From assembly GCA_031261605.1 (NCBI GenBank), contig JAISJI010000042.1, forward strand, positions 1 to 51,572: DNA of 51,572 nucleotides, given 5' to 3'. Of this stretch, positions 1-9,720 are shown in pieces. Source of the stretch: Ignavibacteria bacterium (GTDB lineage: Bacteria > Bacteroidota > Ignavibacteria > Kapaibacteriales > UBA2268). Made by a program: the position numbers and the translations under genes. Each line of letters opens with the position of its first letter. The first letter of the stretch is position 1. The notes under the pieces were generated by a model that did not search any database, was not told the DNA's origin, and worked only from the letters and a program-made list of their open reading frames with translations.

Positions 1-184
1 GTGCAATTTTTTTTCATATTTTTGTATTGGGTATTTTTAATGGAATACAAAAATAACATTTTTTTCATTATAAAAAAAACATTTGTGCTCATTTTTTTAA
101 CACTGCCCTTCGGGGAGGGGTTTTATGTGGGGTCTTTACATTCCTTTCGGGAATGGCTGTATCTACCTATTGCAACAGGTATTT

Positions 185-2590
185 CTACTTCAATTGGTAT
201 TTAATACCAAACTTAAAATTAACTTGGTCTAAAAATAAATCGGCATCATCTAACATAGAAAATGGATAGTAATAATAATTGACATCCACAAATAATTGCA
301 AATCATAGCCAATGCTACATACCATACCCGGACCAATGTATAGCCCTAAATTCAATGTCCGCAACGAGGTCAATTCATCCGCTATGCGTCTACTTGTGCC
401 ACCTTCGGGAAATTCATACCCGGGAGGAAATAGTATTCTATCATTTACATTTGCTGCCTTAGACAAATTAAAATTAAACGCCAAACCACCGGATAAATAT
501 AAGTAATCCGATATTTTCCAATCCAAGCCAGCATCAATATTAACGCCCCAATGTTTCAAATTTATTTCCTTTGCAGTATAGTAAGCCATACTATTTTCGG
601 ACTTGCTATCCCAAACGAAATGCTTGTTGCTATCGGGTGCAACGAACAGCGCTTCGTTTGTAATGAAGGACAACTTGGCTGTAACATTGAATGCAGAGAA
701 TAAGTGGCGTGAGATAGATAGCCCAAATATCCCGCTACTACCAGACATTCCATCAAATGAATTATCTCCTGCAACGCCAGCCGTTTTGCTGAATTCCGGC
801 GAATAACTATTGTAAGAATGGGAGAAGAATGCTCCAAGCACCCAAGTGTTTGCTGTCTTACAATCTACGTCTTGCCCTTTATTTACTAATGTTATCCAAT
901 CATTTGTCGTATTATCATACGCATAGCAAACGGTATATAGAGCAGTGTTTTTTGCAACATCGGTAACTCTTAGAACCATAGAGCCGGCTTCCAAAGTGCT
1001 TATCGGCGTATAGTTTAGTATTACAGATGGTGCTCCTTGCGTGAAATTCGGTATATCTGCTGCCATATTATTGGATTGCACTATCGTAATATCGCTCATT
1101 CCTAGGTCATCACGTCCATCATCACTTACCTGTATCGCCTTCTTTCTATTGAATAGTATGGATTCCACTATCGGCGGTATTGTATCGGGAACGGGTTGGT
1201 AGTCAAGGAACGATTGACCACCCATCGCACCATAAGCATCGTAAGCATCAGGACCGGTAAAACCATTAATATATTGAATTCCAAAGCCATAGCAGTAGAG
1301 ACCAAATGGCTCTTTACATTCCACTGTATGCGAGCCATAAGGTAATTTTATACCGGCAATGGAATACTTTGTTGTGCCAAATCGCTTAAATGTATTCTCC
1401 GGAACGGGATTGCCATTCACTTTGAACGAGCCAATAGCATTTGTCGGAACGAATACATTCACAAAGTGCAGCCACTCACCATTTATTGGTGTAGCAAATC
1501 TATACTTTCTCAAATACTGTTGCACCGGCGTAATCAATATCATCATTGGGTCGCCTACATTATCGCCGTTACCGGAGCCCTGTGAGTATTGAGCAACAAG
1601 GACGGGCTTATCGGCTGTTATCTGTATATTTTTGCGAGAGTCCTTTTGGACGAATTGTCCTTTCATTAGCACTGCTATTAGCATAGTATCCTCAAATACC
1701 TTTGTGCTGTCTTGCGATGCCAATACGCGATATGTATAGAACGAGCGAGATTCAAATGCTCCTATGTAAAAGTTCTTACCCCAAGTATTTACGCTCGGTA
1801 TCTGTTCCACAAGGACATTACAAGCACCTACTGCTGGGTATGGAACAGTCGCACATTGATGACCACCAAACACTGCTATTTTCTTATTTGCCTTTACTAC
1901 TGTGCCAGTTAAATCTCTTGAATTTTGATTATTATAACTATTGTTCCTCGCTCCAACCTGATACATATTTCCCTTATTTAGTGTAACCTGAAATGGAACG
2001 CCTTTTGCTCTACCTCCAGAAGTATTGACTGTCGGCGTAATCTCTATAAGTGTATTATCTTCCGTTGCGACTATTGCGAAAGTTGATTGCATCTCCGGAG
2101 TGAAAGAGTAGTAACTCATTATCATATATTCGGTGCCAAGCACTTCCACAGGAAATGCGAGGAAACTATCTGTTGTCTGCTTCCGTCTATTCAAGCCATA
2201 TACAGAAATCGGCTTGTCCGATGTGATATGGATGGCTTGACCTACATCCTCCATCTCAAATAATGTTGCTTGCGCAAATGGGTCTAGTCGGACGGCTACT
2301 ATTTCACCTGCTTTTACTTTAATCGTCTGCTTATAATTTCCCTTCGGAAACTCTATTGTTACAGATGCGTCGTAGTCGCTGGTGATGAATAGTTGGAGGT
2401 CTAAACGCTTTGCATTACTCTGCACTTCATCATTGAAGTTCATCATAAAGCATACGTAGAAGTCCTGTCCTTCTCCATTTTTTACTATTTCATTTATTCT
2501 TTGTTTCTTTATGCTATCGCCCTGTGCATAACAGAATATATTTGCAAAGGCAAATAGGATAATAAATGTTATTATATGTATTTTTTTCAT
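185..2590 (-). CDS. Secreted IgGFc-binding-type protein with C-terminal beta-barrel
   Basis: An 801-residue protein that starts with a clear signal peptide (residues 1-22, ending in CYAQ). Residues about 60-450 resemble the IgGFc-binding N-terminal domain found in many Bacteroidota surface proteins: alternating short strands, phrases such as FGGHQCATVP, and YGFGIQYINGF near the end of the domain. A short Ig-like stretch follows. From about residue 575 the chain becomes a series of amphipathic, aromatic-rich strands like an outer-membrane beta-barrel, ending FKFGIKYQLK. I infer an outer-membrane protein with a surface-exposed adhesive or binding region; the ligand is unknown. No type IX sorting domain is seen, which fits barrel anchoring. 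It is followed on the same strand by no gene within the window. Confidence 0.75.
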   Translation of the reverse strand: MKKIHIITFIILFAFANIFCYAQGDSIKKQRINEIVKNGEGQDFYVCFMMNFNDEVQSNAKRLDLQLFITSDYDASVTIEFPKGNYKQTIKVKAGEIVAVRLDPFAQATLFEMEDVGQAIHITSDKPISVYGLNRRKQTTDSFLAFPVEVLGTEYMIMSYYSFTPEMQSTFAIVATEDNTLIEITPTVNTSGGRAKGVPFQVTLNKGNMYQVGARNNSYNNQNSRDLTGTVVKANKKIAVFGGHQCATVPYPAVGACNVLVEQIPSVNTWGKNFYIGAFESRSFYTYRVLASQDSTKVFEDTMLIAVLMKGQFVQKDSRKNIQITADKPVLVAQYSQGSGNGDNVGDPMMILITPVQQYLRKYRFATPINGEWLHFVNVFVPTNAIGSFKVNGNPVPENTFKRFGTTKYSIAGIKLPYGSHTVECKEPFGLYCYGFGIQYINGFTGPDAYDAYGAMGGQSFLDYQPVPDTIPPIVESILFNRKKAIQVSDDGRDDLGMSDITIVQSNNMAADIPNFTQGAPSVILNYTPISTLEAGSMVLRVTDVAKNTALYTVCYAYDNTTNDWITLVNKGQDVDCKTANTWVLGAFFSHSYNSYSPEFSKTAGVAGDNSFDGMSGSSGIFGLSISRHLFSAFNVTAKLSFITNEALFVAPDSNKHFVWDSKSENSMAYYTAKEINLKHWGVNIDAGLDWKISDYLYLSGGLAFNFNLSKAANVNDRILFPPGYEFPEGGTSRRIADELTSLRTLNLGLYIGPGMVCSIGYDLQLFVDVNYYYYPFSMLDDADLFLDQVNFKFGIKYQLK

Positions 2591-2634
2591 TATTATATAT
2601 TGAATTTAAATTTTCTTTATTTAATTGTATTGTC

Positions 2635-2655
2635 ATTGCGGGCTTGCCTCGCAAT
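2635..2655. repeat. Short hairpin between two secreted-protein genes
   Basis: ATTGCGGGC-TT-GCCTCGCAAT forms a 9-bp stem with one G.T pair. It lies just after the stop codon of the GLUG-like gene. There is no T-run on either side, so it looks more like a dispersed REP-type palindrome than an intrinsic terminator. It could still act as a 3' end protector. Confidence 0.4.
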
Positions 2656-2659
2656 CTCC

Positions 2660-3643
2660 TTACTTCGCCAACTCCTCCATCAACAAATGTGTTGGAAGAC
2701 CCGTAACTCCCGGATGGTCTTGGTTATTGACCGCTTTATACTTGCACATCTGGATATCGTAAAAGCAATCGGTGATGGTAGTATTACCAGATATTTCCCC
2801 TAATATTGCACCAACAAAATCTGTTCCTTCTACAACATTGGTATTTATACATTTCGTAATATGGCAGTAACCACTAGATATTCCAACTATTCCGCCTACT
2901 TTATTAGTCCCTTTGATTAAGCCGGAATTAACACAATCAGCTACTACTGCAGCAGATATCAAAGTGGCAATTTGACTGACTATTCCGCCGGCACCACCAC
3001 CAGTTGCAACAACCGTTCCAGTGTTTGTGCAATTTGAAATACTATCTCCATCTACAATAAAAACGCAAATACCACCAGCCCCAGGATAACCACTAGCGCT
3101 AATATAACCATTATTAACACAACTATCTATTGTTCCATCATTATATTGTGCTATACCTGCAGCAAGCTCCCCTATAATATTTGCTAAGTTCTTGCAATTA
3201 AATATGTTTGCATAGTTAGCTCTACAAATGCCAGCACATCGGCTACTATTATCATTCACATAACCGTCAACAACAAGATTTCGTATTGTGCCATAATTTG
3301 AACAAAAGAGAGCCAATTCATCAGGGGCTGTAGTGTGATGGAGCAAGGCGAGTGTGATTTTATAACCATTACCATCAAAATCTCCCTTAAAATCGCGGTG
3401 ACCATATATGCCTATCATCAGTTGCACGCTATCTGTAATATTGTTCATCAATTTATAATACTTGTCTTGTGTTCCATTATAAAAATAAGATGAAGTATTA
3501 ACAACATCCGCCAACTCCTCCATATCCGCCTTGCTGGTAATCTGATATGGGTCGGCTTGTGTTCCGCTACCACCGCTGAATTGTGCGGATGCGGTTAATG
3601 TTGTAGCAAATATAATTGCTACCAAAATTAATACTTTTTTCAT
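2660..3643 (-). CDS. Secreted GLUG-like repeat protein
   Basis: A 327-residue protein with a signal peptide (residues 1-20, ending ASAQ). The mature N-terminus reads SGTQADPYQITSKADMEELA, the usual opening of GLUG-motif surface proteins in Bacteroidota. Repeats of about 25-30 residues follow, with the pattern I-x-N-C-x-N-x-G-x-I and GGIVG (for example near residues 240-275), which should fold as a beta-helix-like rod. It ends shortly after a FYD-type repeat, with no type IX sorting domain and no membrane segment. The protein may therefore be truncated at its C-terminus or secreted by another route. Function is unknown; adhesion is a guess from the family. It precedes the IgGFc-type gene on the same strand, 69 bases away. 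Confidence 0.65.
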   Translation of the reverse strand: MKKVLILVAIIFATTLTASAQFSGGSGTQADPYQITSKADMEELADVVNTSSYFYNGTQDKYYKLMNNITDSVQLMIGIYGHRDFKGDFDGNGYKITLALLHHTTAPDELALFCSNYGTIRNLVVDGYVNDNSSRCAGICRANYANIFNCKNLANIIGELAAGIAQYNDGTIDSCVNNGYISASGYPGAGGICVFIVDGDSISNCTNTGTVVATGGGAGGIVSQIATLISAAVVADCVNSGLIKGTNKVGGIVGISSGYCHITKCINTNVVEGTDFVGAILGEISGNTTITDCFYDIQMCKYKAVNNQDHPGVTGLPTHLLMEELAK

Positions 3644-3731
3644 TATTGGATTCCTCCATATATATAATCATAGAAAATCTGACTAATCTGTTTAATCAAA
3701 GTTCAGACAATGACAAGAGGAGATTAGCAAC

Positions 3732-5219
3732 TTATCTCCTCTTGCGTTGGGGTAATTTTTGGACTTTTTCGTGCTTTAATTTCACTGCGGAAAGTGCAAC
3801 AGATACCCGGCGAGATGTAGTTGGATTTATGATATTGTCGCCACAGACAACCATATTGGTAGAACCGCCACCATCAAGGTTCTGTGCGGTATAGCAACCA
3901 ATGTATTCCATAATTTCAGCCAACTGCGCTAAACTTGCACCGGTTGTGCCATCTGCTTTATTTCCTGTAACAGATACAAGGAACACTTTAGATTTATCCT
4001 TATTGTAGCCAATAGCGGAACGAGGTAATGCCCCGTTAATAAAGCGTTTGCTGACGGAACCCTCTTCGTATGCTTCGTGGCGAGCAATACCATCGCGGAC
4101 TAAGCGGGGAATTCCACATACAGCATTGGTAAATACTTCCGATTCATTTACATTAGTCCAATAGTGCAGTGTTATTACATCCTTCACATTTGGCAGAAGC
4201 GTCTCGTCAAAGTTCGCACCAATAGATATGATGAAGCCGTTGTCGGGCATCTTAACTGCACCGGTAGTAATGTCTGTAACTTGGCATTTGATAAAGGTAT
4301 TAACTGCTGGCTGGTCTATGTATTGGACTACAATTTTTCTGGTATTATATTCCGAATGATTGGAACGTTCGGCATCAAGCAGGTCTGTTTTGGATAATTC
4401 TAACTGGTCTATGCTCTCTGTAGAATCCACTATTTGCCCATCTTGGAACAGATTATCCATACCAGCGAGCATTAGTTCCTGTGCTTTCTTAGAATTGATG
4501 TATGGAATGAAATCGCCGCCAAGCCGGTTATAAACTACGACGCCATTCGTATCGACAGAACCGCCAGAGGTAGGTCTGCGATTGACTGCGGAAATACTAA
4601 TGCGTGAGCCGGTCTTGGTAAGGAGTTCGCCTGTTATAGCGAAAGTATTGGTAAACGGGATGCCTTCTTCATTGAAGAAAGTGCTTGTCCATTTTTTGTA
4701 AAGCATCATCTCGGCGACTTCGCCATCAATGATAGTTGGACCGATTGGATAGTTAGTATATGCTCGCCATAAGTTTGCATTAATACCTCCCATAGTTATT
4801 CTACTTGCTGTATCGTCAGGGATAAATGGTAGCATATCTGGGAGACGCTCAAGTTCGGTGATGTTGTTTCCGCCTTTGACAACTCCAACAGTGGCTTTTT
4901 TATTGATTATATCTATTTGAATGATATTTACGCAATGCTTAATGCCGTTGATTGTTGCGATTAGTTGCTTGTGGTAAATGCCATCGCAAAGCATAGTATC
5001 TTGGATGAATATATGTGAGCTTGGTTGAGCAGGACGCACGGCGGGTGCTTTGCTTTTTTTCGAGTTCTTTTTGGATGTTTTGGTCTTTGATTTAGACACA
5101 ACCTTTCCTTTCGCTGGCTTCTTCTTTGCGTAACAAGTGTCTGTAATTAAAGAAGTTACCAATGAAATACATAGGCAAAACAGGAGTGTTGTAATTAATT
5201 TATTCTTTATCTTAGTCAA
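3732..5219 (-). CDS. Phosphodiester glycosidase (NAGPA/DUF2233-like) family protein
   Basis: A 495-residue protein with a signal or anchor segment at residues 9-31, then a lysine- and serine-rich low-complexity stretch (about 32-60). Its core resembles the phosphodiester glycosidase family related to the human uncovering enzyme NAGPA. The signature NLDGGGSTNMV is at residues 447-457, and GGINANLWRAY lies near residue 145. Bacterial members are thought to act on phosphodiester-linked sugars of the envelope, but substrates are mostly unknown. The C-terminal tail is basic (ends QKLPQRKRR). It stands alone between two secreted-protein genes and a membrane-protein gene of the same strand. The family call is firm; the reaction is inferred from the family. 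Confidence 0.8.
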   Translation of the reverse strand: MTKIKNKLITTLLFCLCISLVTSLITDTCYAKKKPAKGKVVSKSKTKTSKKNSKKSKAPAVRPAQPSSHIFIQDTMLCDGIYHKQLIATINGIKHCVNIIQIDIINKKATVGVVKGGNNITELERLPDMLPFIPDDTASRITMGGINANLWRAYTNYPIGPTIIDGEVAEMMLYKKWTSTFFNEEGIPFTNTFAITGELLTKTGSRISISAVNRRPTSGGSVDTNGVVVYNRLGGDFIPYINSKKAQELMLAGMDNLFQDGQIVDSTESIDQLELSKTDLLDAERSNHSEYNTRKIVVQYIDQPAVNTFIKCQVTDITTGAVKMPDNGFIISIGANFDETLLPNVKDVITLHYWTNVNESEVFTNAVCGIPRLVRDGIARHEAYEEGSVSKRFINGALPRSAIGYNKDKSKVFLVSVTGNKADGTTGASLAQLAEIMEYIGCYTAQNLDGGGSTNMVVCGDNIINPTTSRRVSVALSAVKLKHEKVQKLPQRKRR

Positions 5220-5308
5220 TATTTATTTTAGGGCATACTTTTACATAATATACAATATAATCATAATTGGCGTAATATCCAAATTTGTGGAAAATACAAT
5301 CTATTATA

Positions 5309-6106
5309 TCATTCCATTTTGCTAATTCTATTTGTGAGAAATCGTTCCACTTCGTTTCGGACGAGTATTTGGAGTTCTTCTTGCTTGAGTTGCCTTGTGG
5401 TGTTGTTGAGTTCTATAATATTTTGCTGGAATTCTTTTAGTAGTGCATTTGTCGCATTCATTGTATTAATCATTTGCGGATTGGGATTGACAACATCGGC
5501 GAATGTTTTAGAGATTTGGAGAAATATATCGGATAGTTCGTTCTGTCTATCTACTATTGCGAGGAGGTGGTCGGTAATCTTATCTAACTGGGTAGAGGTA
5601 ACAGCGAAATCGCGACTAATCTCGCCAACTTCATCAAGCAACTCCTTCGCCATATCATCCTCAGAGTCCTCCTCATTTATCAATGTATTTACATCCTCGT
5701 TTGGAGAGAACAGCATAACAATAAACATAAAGAGTAGCATCGTTGCTTCAAATGCAATACCGAAAATTACGAAAGAGTTATCTACTTTGTCAGAGAAGCG
5801 GTTAACGCCAATGATTACGAGCAGAACAGCAGCACCGAAGTATACGAATGAGTTTATGGTGGAGAAGTAGAAGCGGTTAACAATTTCCTCAAACCAGACA
5901 GCAGTTCCACGTAGCAATCCAATTTTGTGGATTATGGTAATGTCCTCGTTAAAGTATTGCTTAATTTCAATACCGGACGTGCAGATTCGCCAGAGAATAA
6001 ATAGAGTGGATATACCGCTGCGTTGCCTTTCAAATCTCAGTTTGTGGAATATTTCTTGGAGTAATATTCTGCCTTCAATGGATGAGATGTTGCCTATTTT
6101 TTTCAT
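5309..6106 (-). CDS. Two-helix membrane protein with C-terminal coiled coil
   Basis: A 265-residue protein I do not recognise. Two adjacent hydrophobic segments (about residues 88-108 and 118-140) form a membrane hairpin. The N-terminal 80 residues are basic and probably cytoplasmic. Residues about 160-260 are helical with heptad-like spacing (LDKITDHLLAIVDRQNELSD and on), suggesting oligomerisation. The arrangement recalls small scaffold or motility-associated membrane proteins, but there is no diagnostic motif. It follows the response regulator gene on the same strand after about 50 bases, so the two may be co-transcribed and work together; that link is inference. Confidence 0.55.
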   Translation of the reverse strand: MKKIGNISSIEGRILLQEIFHKLRFERQRSGISTLFILWRICTSGIEIKQYFNEDITIIHKIGLLRGTAVWFEEIVNRFYFSTINSFVYFGAAVLLVIIGVNRFSDKVDNSFVIFGIAFEATMLLFMFIVMLFSPNEDVNTLINEEDSEDDMAKELLDEVGEISRDFAVTSTQLDKITDHLLAIVDRQNELSDIFLQISKTFADVVNPNPQMINTMNATNALLKEFQQNIIELNNTTRQLKQEELQILVRNEVERFLTNRISKME

Positions 6107-6157
6107 AGTTAGAATTAATTTACGGATTAATTTACAGCGGTGTATGTGTGAATAGGA

Positions 6158-6802
6158 TTATTTTTTGAGGATTTTCTGTATTTCGCTACGATATTCGGAA
6201 CTATCTTGTTTATAACGCTTTACAGAGTCGCTTTGTTTGGTGCTGGCATACGCAGCATCTACACCATCAATTGGTTCTGGTGGCTCGCCCAATATATTGA
6301 ACTTGCTTACAAATTCGTCCTCAAAATTCTCATCTTCGAAATTATATTCTCTGCTATTTAGATAATCTTCGTGGCTATAAGAATTGAGATTTGAATCATT
6401 TTTTATCAATTCTTTGCGTTTATTTACTGCTACGAGCACTCTCTCCAACTTAGCGGATATAGTATCAATAGTGAATGGTTTAGCTACAAAATCAGAAGCA
6501 CCAAGTGTAACAACAGAGGCAATGTTATCTACATCGGAGTTAGCGGTAACAATAATGATTGGTATGTTTTTAGTTATATCAACGCCTTTTAGTATCTTTA
6601 GTGTTGTTTTGCCATCAAGGACGGGCATCATCATATCAAGAAAGATTACATCTGGGCGGTTATTAAGAGTCATATTAATGCCTTCAATGCCGTTGGACGC
6701 GAGTAATGTGTCTGTTAGCCCTATTTTGTTGACAATTTTAACTAATACTCGTTGTGTCCAAGTATCATCATCAATGATTAATGCGGAATTTGTTTCAAAC
6801 AT
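6158..6802 (-). CDS. Response regulator, receiver domain plus acidic tail
   Basis: A 214-residue protein with a CheY-like receiver domain at residues 5-125: acidic pocket D11-D13, phosphoacceptor D56 in FLDMMMP, T86 and K108 of KPF. These are all the residues needed for phosphotransfer. No DNA-binding output domain follows. Instead there is an acidic tail of about 85 residues (residues 130-214) with no recognisable fold, so output is probably by protein-protein contact. No histidine kinase gene is in the window. It sits between csrA and the two-helix membrane protein on the same strand, which suggests a role in regulating motility or the envelope. Confidence 0.85.
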   Translation of the reverse strand: MFETNSALIIDDDTWTQRVLVKIVNKIGLTDTLLASNGIEGINMTLNNRPDVIFLDMMMPVLDGKTTLKILKGVDITKNIPIIIVTANSDVDNIASVVTLGASDFVAKPFTIDTISAKLERVLVAVNKRKELIKNDSNLNSYSHEDYLNSREYNFEDENFEDEFVSKFNILGEPPEPIDGVDAAYASTKQSDSVKRYKQDSSEYRSEIQKILKK

Positions 6803-6860
6803 ATCGTATGTAAGTGTAGTAAAGTTATTTACTTGTGTGTAAATATAAGAATGATTATAA

Positions 6861-7112
6861 TTATTCTTTTGGATTAGTTAATTTTGCAACACTGCTCAGG
6901 GCTTTTTTTATATCGGAAATAGTTGCAGTTGTGGCAGATGCTTGTTTGTTCTGTTCTACAATAGCATCAAATACTTCTTTGCGATGGACAGGTATGTTTT
7001 TTGGTGCAGTAACGCCGACTTGGACAACTCCCCGACCGAAATCAATGATTTCAATGGAGACATTTTTTCCTATTTGTATTACTTCGCCTTTCTTTCTGGA
7101 TAATAGTAACAT
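6861..7112 (-). CDS. csrA: Carbon storage regulator CsrA
   Basis: An 83-residue protein matching CsrA: MLLLSRKKGEVIQIG at the N-terminus, then VQVGVTAPKNIPVHRKEVFDAI, the conserved RNA-binding strand and helix. CsrA dimers bind GGA motifs in mRNA leaders and block translation. The last 25 residues are an extra tail beyond the core fold. The gene follows fliW after an 11-base gap, the classic fliW-csrA arrangement in which FliW binds CsrA and relieves repression. The target in organisms of that type is flagellin; no flagellar gene is in this window, so the target here is unknown. Confidence 0.95.
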   Translation of the reverse strand: MLLLSRKKGEVIQIGKNVSIEIIDFGRGVVQVGVTAPKNIPVHRKEVFDAIVEQNKQASATTATISDIKKALSSVAKLTNPKE

Positions 7113-7123
7113 TGTTTCACCTC

Positions 7124-7549
7124 TTACGCAAGTTTGTTAATAATATGGTCAACGTGGTATCTCTCGAAGGAAAGAATACGTTGTTCGCCTAATAATTCTA
7201 ACGATGATAGGATAACAGGTGCCTTCAGATTACAAGTAATATGTCCCTTGCCATCGTTAAAAGTAACAACTGCGAACAACACTTGTTTGTCAATATCAAT
7301 ACCTTTGCCCGGGTCATAATCGGGTAATACAAGCCATGGGCTTATCAGCGGGAACATAATATCTGGCTCCTCAACGGACATAAGCCATTTGAAAGGAACA
7401 ATATCATCGTCTGAAATAAGGACGAAGTTATTCAGATTTTCGAAGCCAAGCATTCCATTTTCAAAATAGAATATATTATCCGGCTGAAGTTCTACTTCGC
7501 CAAACTGGCTCGAATTTATTGTTACTGGAGTTGTTATTCTATTTGCCAT
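7124..7549 (-). CDS. fliW: Flagellar assembly factor FliW
   Basis: A 141-residue protein of the FliW family. Recognisable parts are FGEVELQPDNIFYFENGMLGFE near the start, VEEPDIMFPLISPWLVLPDY in the middle and GHITCNLKAPVILSS in the C-terminal half. In Bacillus, FliW binds either flagellin or CsrA and so couples flagellin translation to its export. The stop codon is 11 bases before csrA. A pairing with csrA in a lineage with type IX secretion suggests that some relatives are flagellated, or that the switch has been reused. Confidence 0.95.
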   Translation of the reverse strand: MANRITTPVTINSSQFGEVELQPDNIFYFENGMLGFENLNNFVLISDDDIVPFKWLMSVEEPDIMFPLISPWLVLPDYDPGKGIDIDKQVLFAVVTFNDGKGHITCNLKAPVILSSLELLGEQRILSFERYHVDHIINKLA

Positions 7550-7624
7550 AGTATTCCGATGTTCATTACTAATTGTGTGTTCTACTAATATACTACAAAT
7601 TTACAACAAATGAAGCAAATTTAT

Positions 7625-8485
7625 TTATCCGAGGTAAGTTTTTAATGATTGGCTACGGGAGGTGTGTCGTAATCTACGGATAGCTTTTTCTTTAATTTGT
7701 CTTACTCTTTCGCGTGTTAGGTTAAATTTATCGCCAATCTCTTCCAATGTAAGCATTGTTCCATCCAATCCGAAGTAGTAACTAATGACGTCCGCTTCGC
7801 GCGATGAGAGCGTGTTTAGGACTTGTTTCACTTCTATTCGCAAGGATTCGTGAATCAGTTCTGCGTCTGGTGGCGGCTGCAATTCATTTGGGATAATGTC
7901 AAGTAATTTGCTTTCTTCGCCTTGCACGAAAGGAGCATCAACGGACAAATGTCTGCCGGATATTTTAATGGTATCGGCGATTTCGCTAACGGTCATATTG
8001 AGTTGCTCGGCGAGTTCGGATACGGTAGGTTCGCGTTCAAATTCTTGCTCTAACTTGTTAAATTCCTTTCCAATTTTATTTAGCGCTCCGACTCTATTGA
8101 GTGGCAAGCGAACGATACGCGACTGTTCAGCCAATGCTTGTAGTATGGATTGTCGTATCCACCACACGGCGTATGAGATGAACTTAAAGCCACGTGTTTC
8201 ATCGAAGCGTCTTGCTGCTTTGATTAACCCGAGGTTGCCCTCATTAATCAGGTCTCCTAAGGATAGACCCTGATTTTGATATTGTTTAGCAACGGATACA
8301 ACAAAACGTAAATTGGCTTTGATTAGTCGCTCTAATCCCAATTTACCTTCTATACCGCCTTGCCTAATTTTTTTGGCTAAATCTATTTCTTCGTCTGCGT
8401 TAAGTAGTTCTACTTTACCGATTTCTTGGAGGTATTTATCAAGCGATTGACTTTCGCGGTTGGTGTATTGTTTGGTTATTCTCAT
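7625..8485 (-). CDS. rpoD: Primary sigma factor, RpoD/SigA type
   Basis: A 286-residue sigma-70 factor with the short form typical of Bacteroidota: no region 1.1, region 1.2 at residues 14-45, and region 2 with [19 protein letters not shown] and the core-promoter part [15 protein letters not shown]. Region 3 follows, then region 4 with the helix-turn-helix [20 protein letters not shown]. This sigma is expected to read promoters of the TTTG / TAnnTTTG type, which are seen several times in this window. The 251 bases upstream are shared with the divergent arginase gene. Confidence 0.92.
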   Translation of the reverse strand: MRITKQYTNRESQSLDKYLQEIGKVELLNADEEIDLAKKIRQGGIEGKLGLERLIKANLRFVVSVAKQYQNQGLSLGDLINEGNLGLIKAARRFDETRGFKFISYAVWWIRQSILQALAEQSRIVRLPLNRVGALNKIGKEFNKLEQEFEREPTVSELAEQLNMTVSEIADTIKISGRHLSVDAPFVQGEESKLLDIIPNELQPPPDAELIHESLRIEVKQVLNTLSSREADVISYYFGLDGTMLTLEEIGDKFNLTRERVRQIKEKAIRRLRHTSRSQSLKTYLG

Positions 8486-8736
8486 TTTTTTTAATATTTT
8501 GGGTTATTCAAATTATCCGAACTCACAAGATAATACTTTTTAGTTGATTTATTACGTTAATAAATTAATTTTGTTTCATTATATATTCCCGCTTTTTTGC
8601 TATAGGCAACAAAAAAGAAGAATAATCAGATTATTTTATGATATTAATTAAAAAAGTAGTATATTTAGTGGCGGTATAGTTGTTGCGTTGTTTTTTTGCA
8701 CACTCACTTACCGCCCAAACTAATTATCGGAATATT

Positions 8737-9702
8737 ATGGCAAAAATTAAGTTAGTAGAAATTTGTTCTGACCTCGGTGGCAGAACCGCAGGTGCATCTC
8801 TTGGAATTGATGCTATTCGCATTGCATCCTATGGAAGTAGAGGCGATTATAGCTTCTATGAGCGTTTTGAAGAGGAAATGTATGATAGGATTGTTGCTCC
8901 CAACAATTCTTTCCATTCAGAAACGCAGTATCCATTTGCAAGGCGTATCGAAAAGATAATACCAATCTATGAAGAGACCTGCAAGTCCGTTACGGATGGG
9001 CTTTATCAAGCGGACTTCACTATTGTAATCTCTGGCGACCATAGTTCTGCTGGCGGGACGATTGCCGGTATTAAGAATGCTTATCCGAACAAGCGGCTTG
9101 GTGTAGTTTGGATAGATGCTCACGCCGATGTTCATAATCCCTACACATCCGACTCTGGCAATATGCACGGAATGCCTCTCGCTACTGCTATTAATGACAA
9201 TAATTTGGAGTGTCGGTTTAATGAAATTAGTTCAGAGACCTCCGCTATGTGGGAGAAACTTAAGCATATCGGTGGCAGAAAGGACAAATTAGATATGGCA
9301 GATGTTGTATATGTTGCTCTCCGCGATTACGAGCATGCCGAGCGTAGCATCATTGCAAAGCACAATAGCAAAATAATTCGCACAATAGATGTCCGCCAAC
9401 TTGGTGCGAAGGATGTTGCATTACAAATTAGTCGGCACTTGGAGCATTGCGACATTATATATGTTTCGTTTGATGTTGACAGTTTAGACCCAAGTGTATC
9501 TATCGGCACAGGCACTCCATTTGAAGGCGGTCTATATGCGTATGAAGCGAAAGAGTTGTTGCGGACGCTCGCAGCATTGGATAAAGTTAAGTTGATAGAA
9601 ATTACAGAGATAAATCCTACGTTGGATATAGAAAACAAGATGGCGAAAACTGCTTTTGATATTTTGAAATCTATTTGTAGAGTTATAGACCTGCGGTTCT
9701 AA
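8737..9702 (+). CDS. Arginase family enzyme
   Basis: A ureohydrolase, 321 residues from the ATG chosen here. An upstream TTG at 8680 is in frame, but its extra 19 residues do not fit the family and the ATG gives the usual start. The dimanganese signatures are present: SGDHS (residues 99-103), WIDAHADVH (126-133) and FDVDSLDPS (245-253). Length and DVDSLDP motif fit arginase best (L-arginine to ornithine and urea), but agmatinase or formimidoylglutamase cannot be ruled out without alignment. It is 18 bases upstream of the BatD-like gene, though the functions are unrelated. Confidence 0.85.
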   Translation: MAKIKLVEICSDLGGRTAGASLGIDAIRIASYGSRGDYSFYERFEEEMYDRIVAPNNSFHSETQYPFARRIEKIIPIYEETCKSVTDGLYQADFTIVISGDHSSAGGTIAGIKNAYPNKRLGVVWIDAHADVHNPYTSDSGNMHGMPLATAINDNNLECRFNEISSETSAMWEKLKHIGGRKDKLDMADVVYVALRDYEHAERSIIAKHNSKIIRTIDVRQLGAKDVALQISRHLEHCDIIYVSFDVDSLDPSVSIGTGTPFEGGLYAYEAKELLRTLAALDKVKLIEITEINPTLDIENKMAKTAFDILKSICRVIDLRF

Positions 9703-9720
9703 ATTATTCTTGAGGAGATT

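Noticed and set aside
1..184. Open frame and hairpins at the left edge
   Set aside because: Low-complexity Phe/Ile translation with no ribosome site; the CATTCC/GGAATG hairpin at 139-155 has no T-run, so I do not call a terminator.
5319..5870. 183-codon plus-strand frame
   Set aside because: Antisense to the two-helix membrane protein; Ser-rich shadow translation with no start signal.
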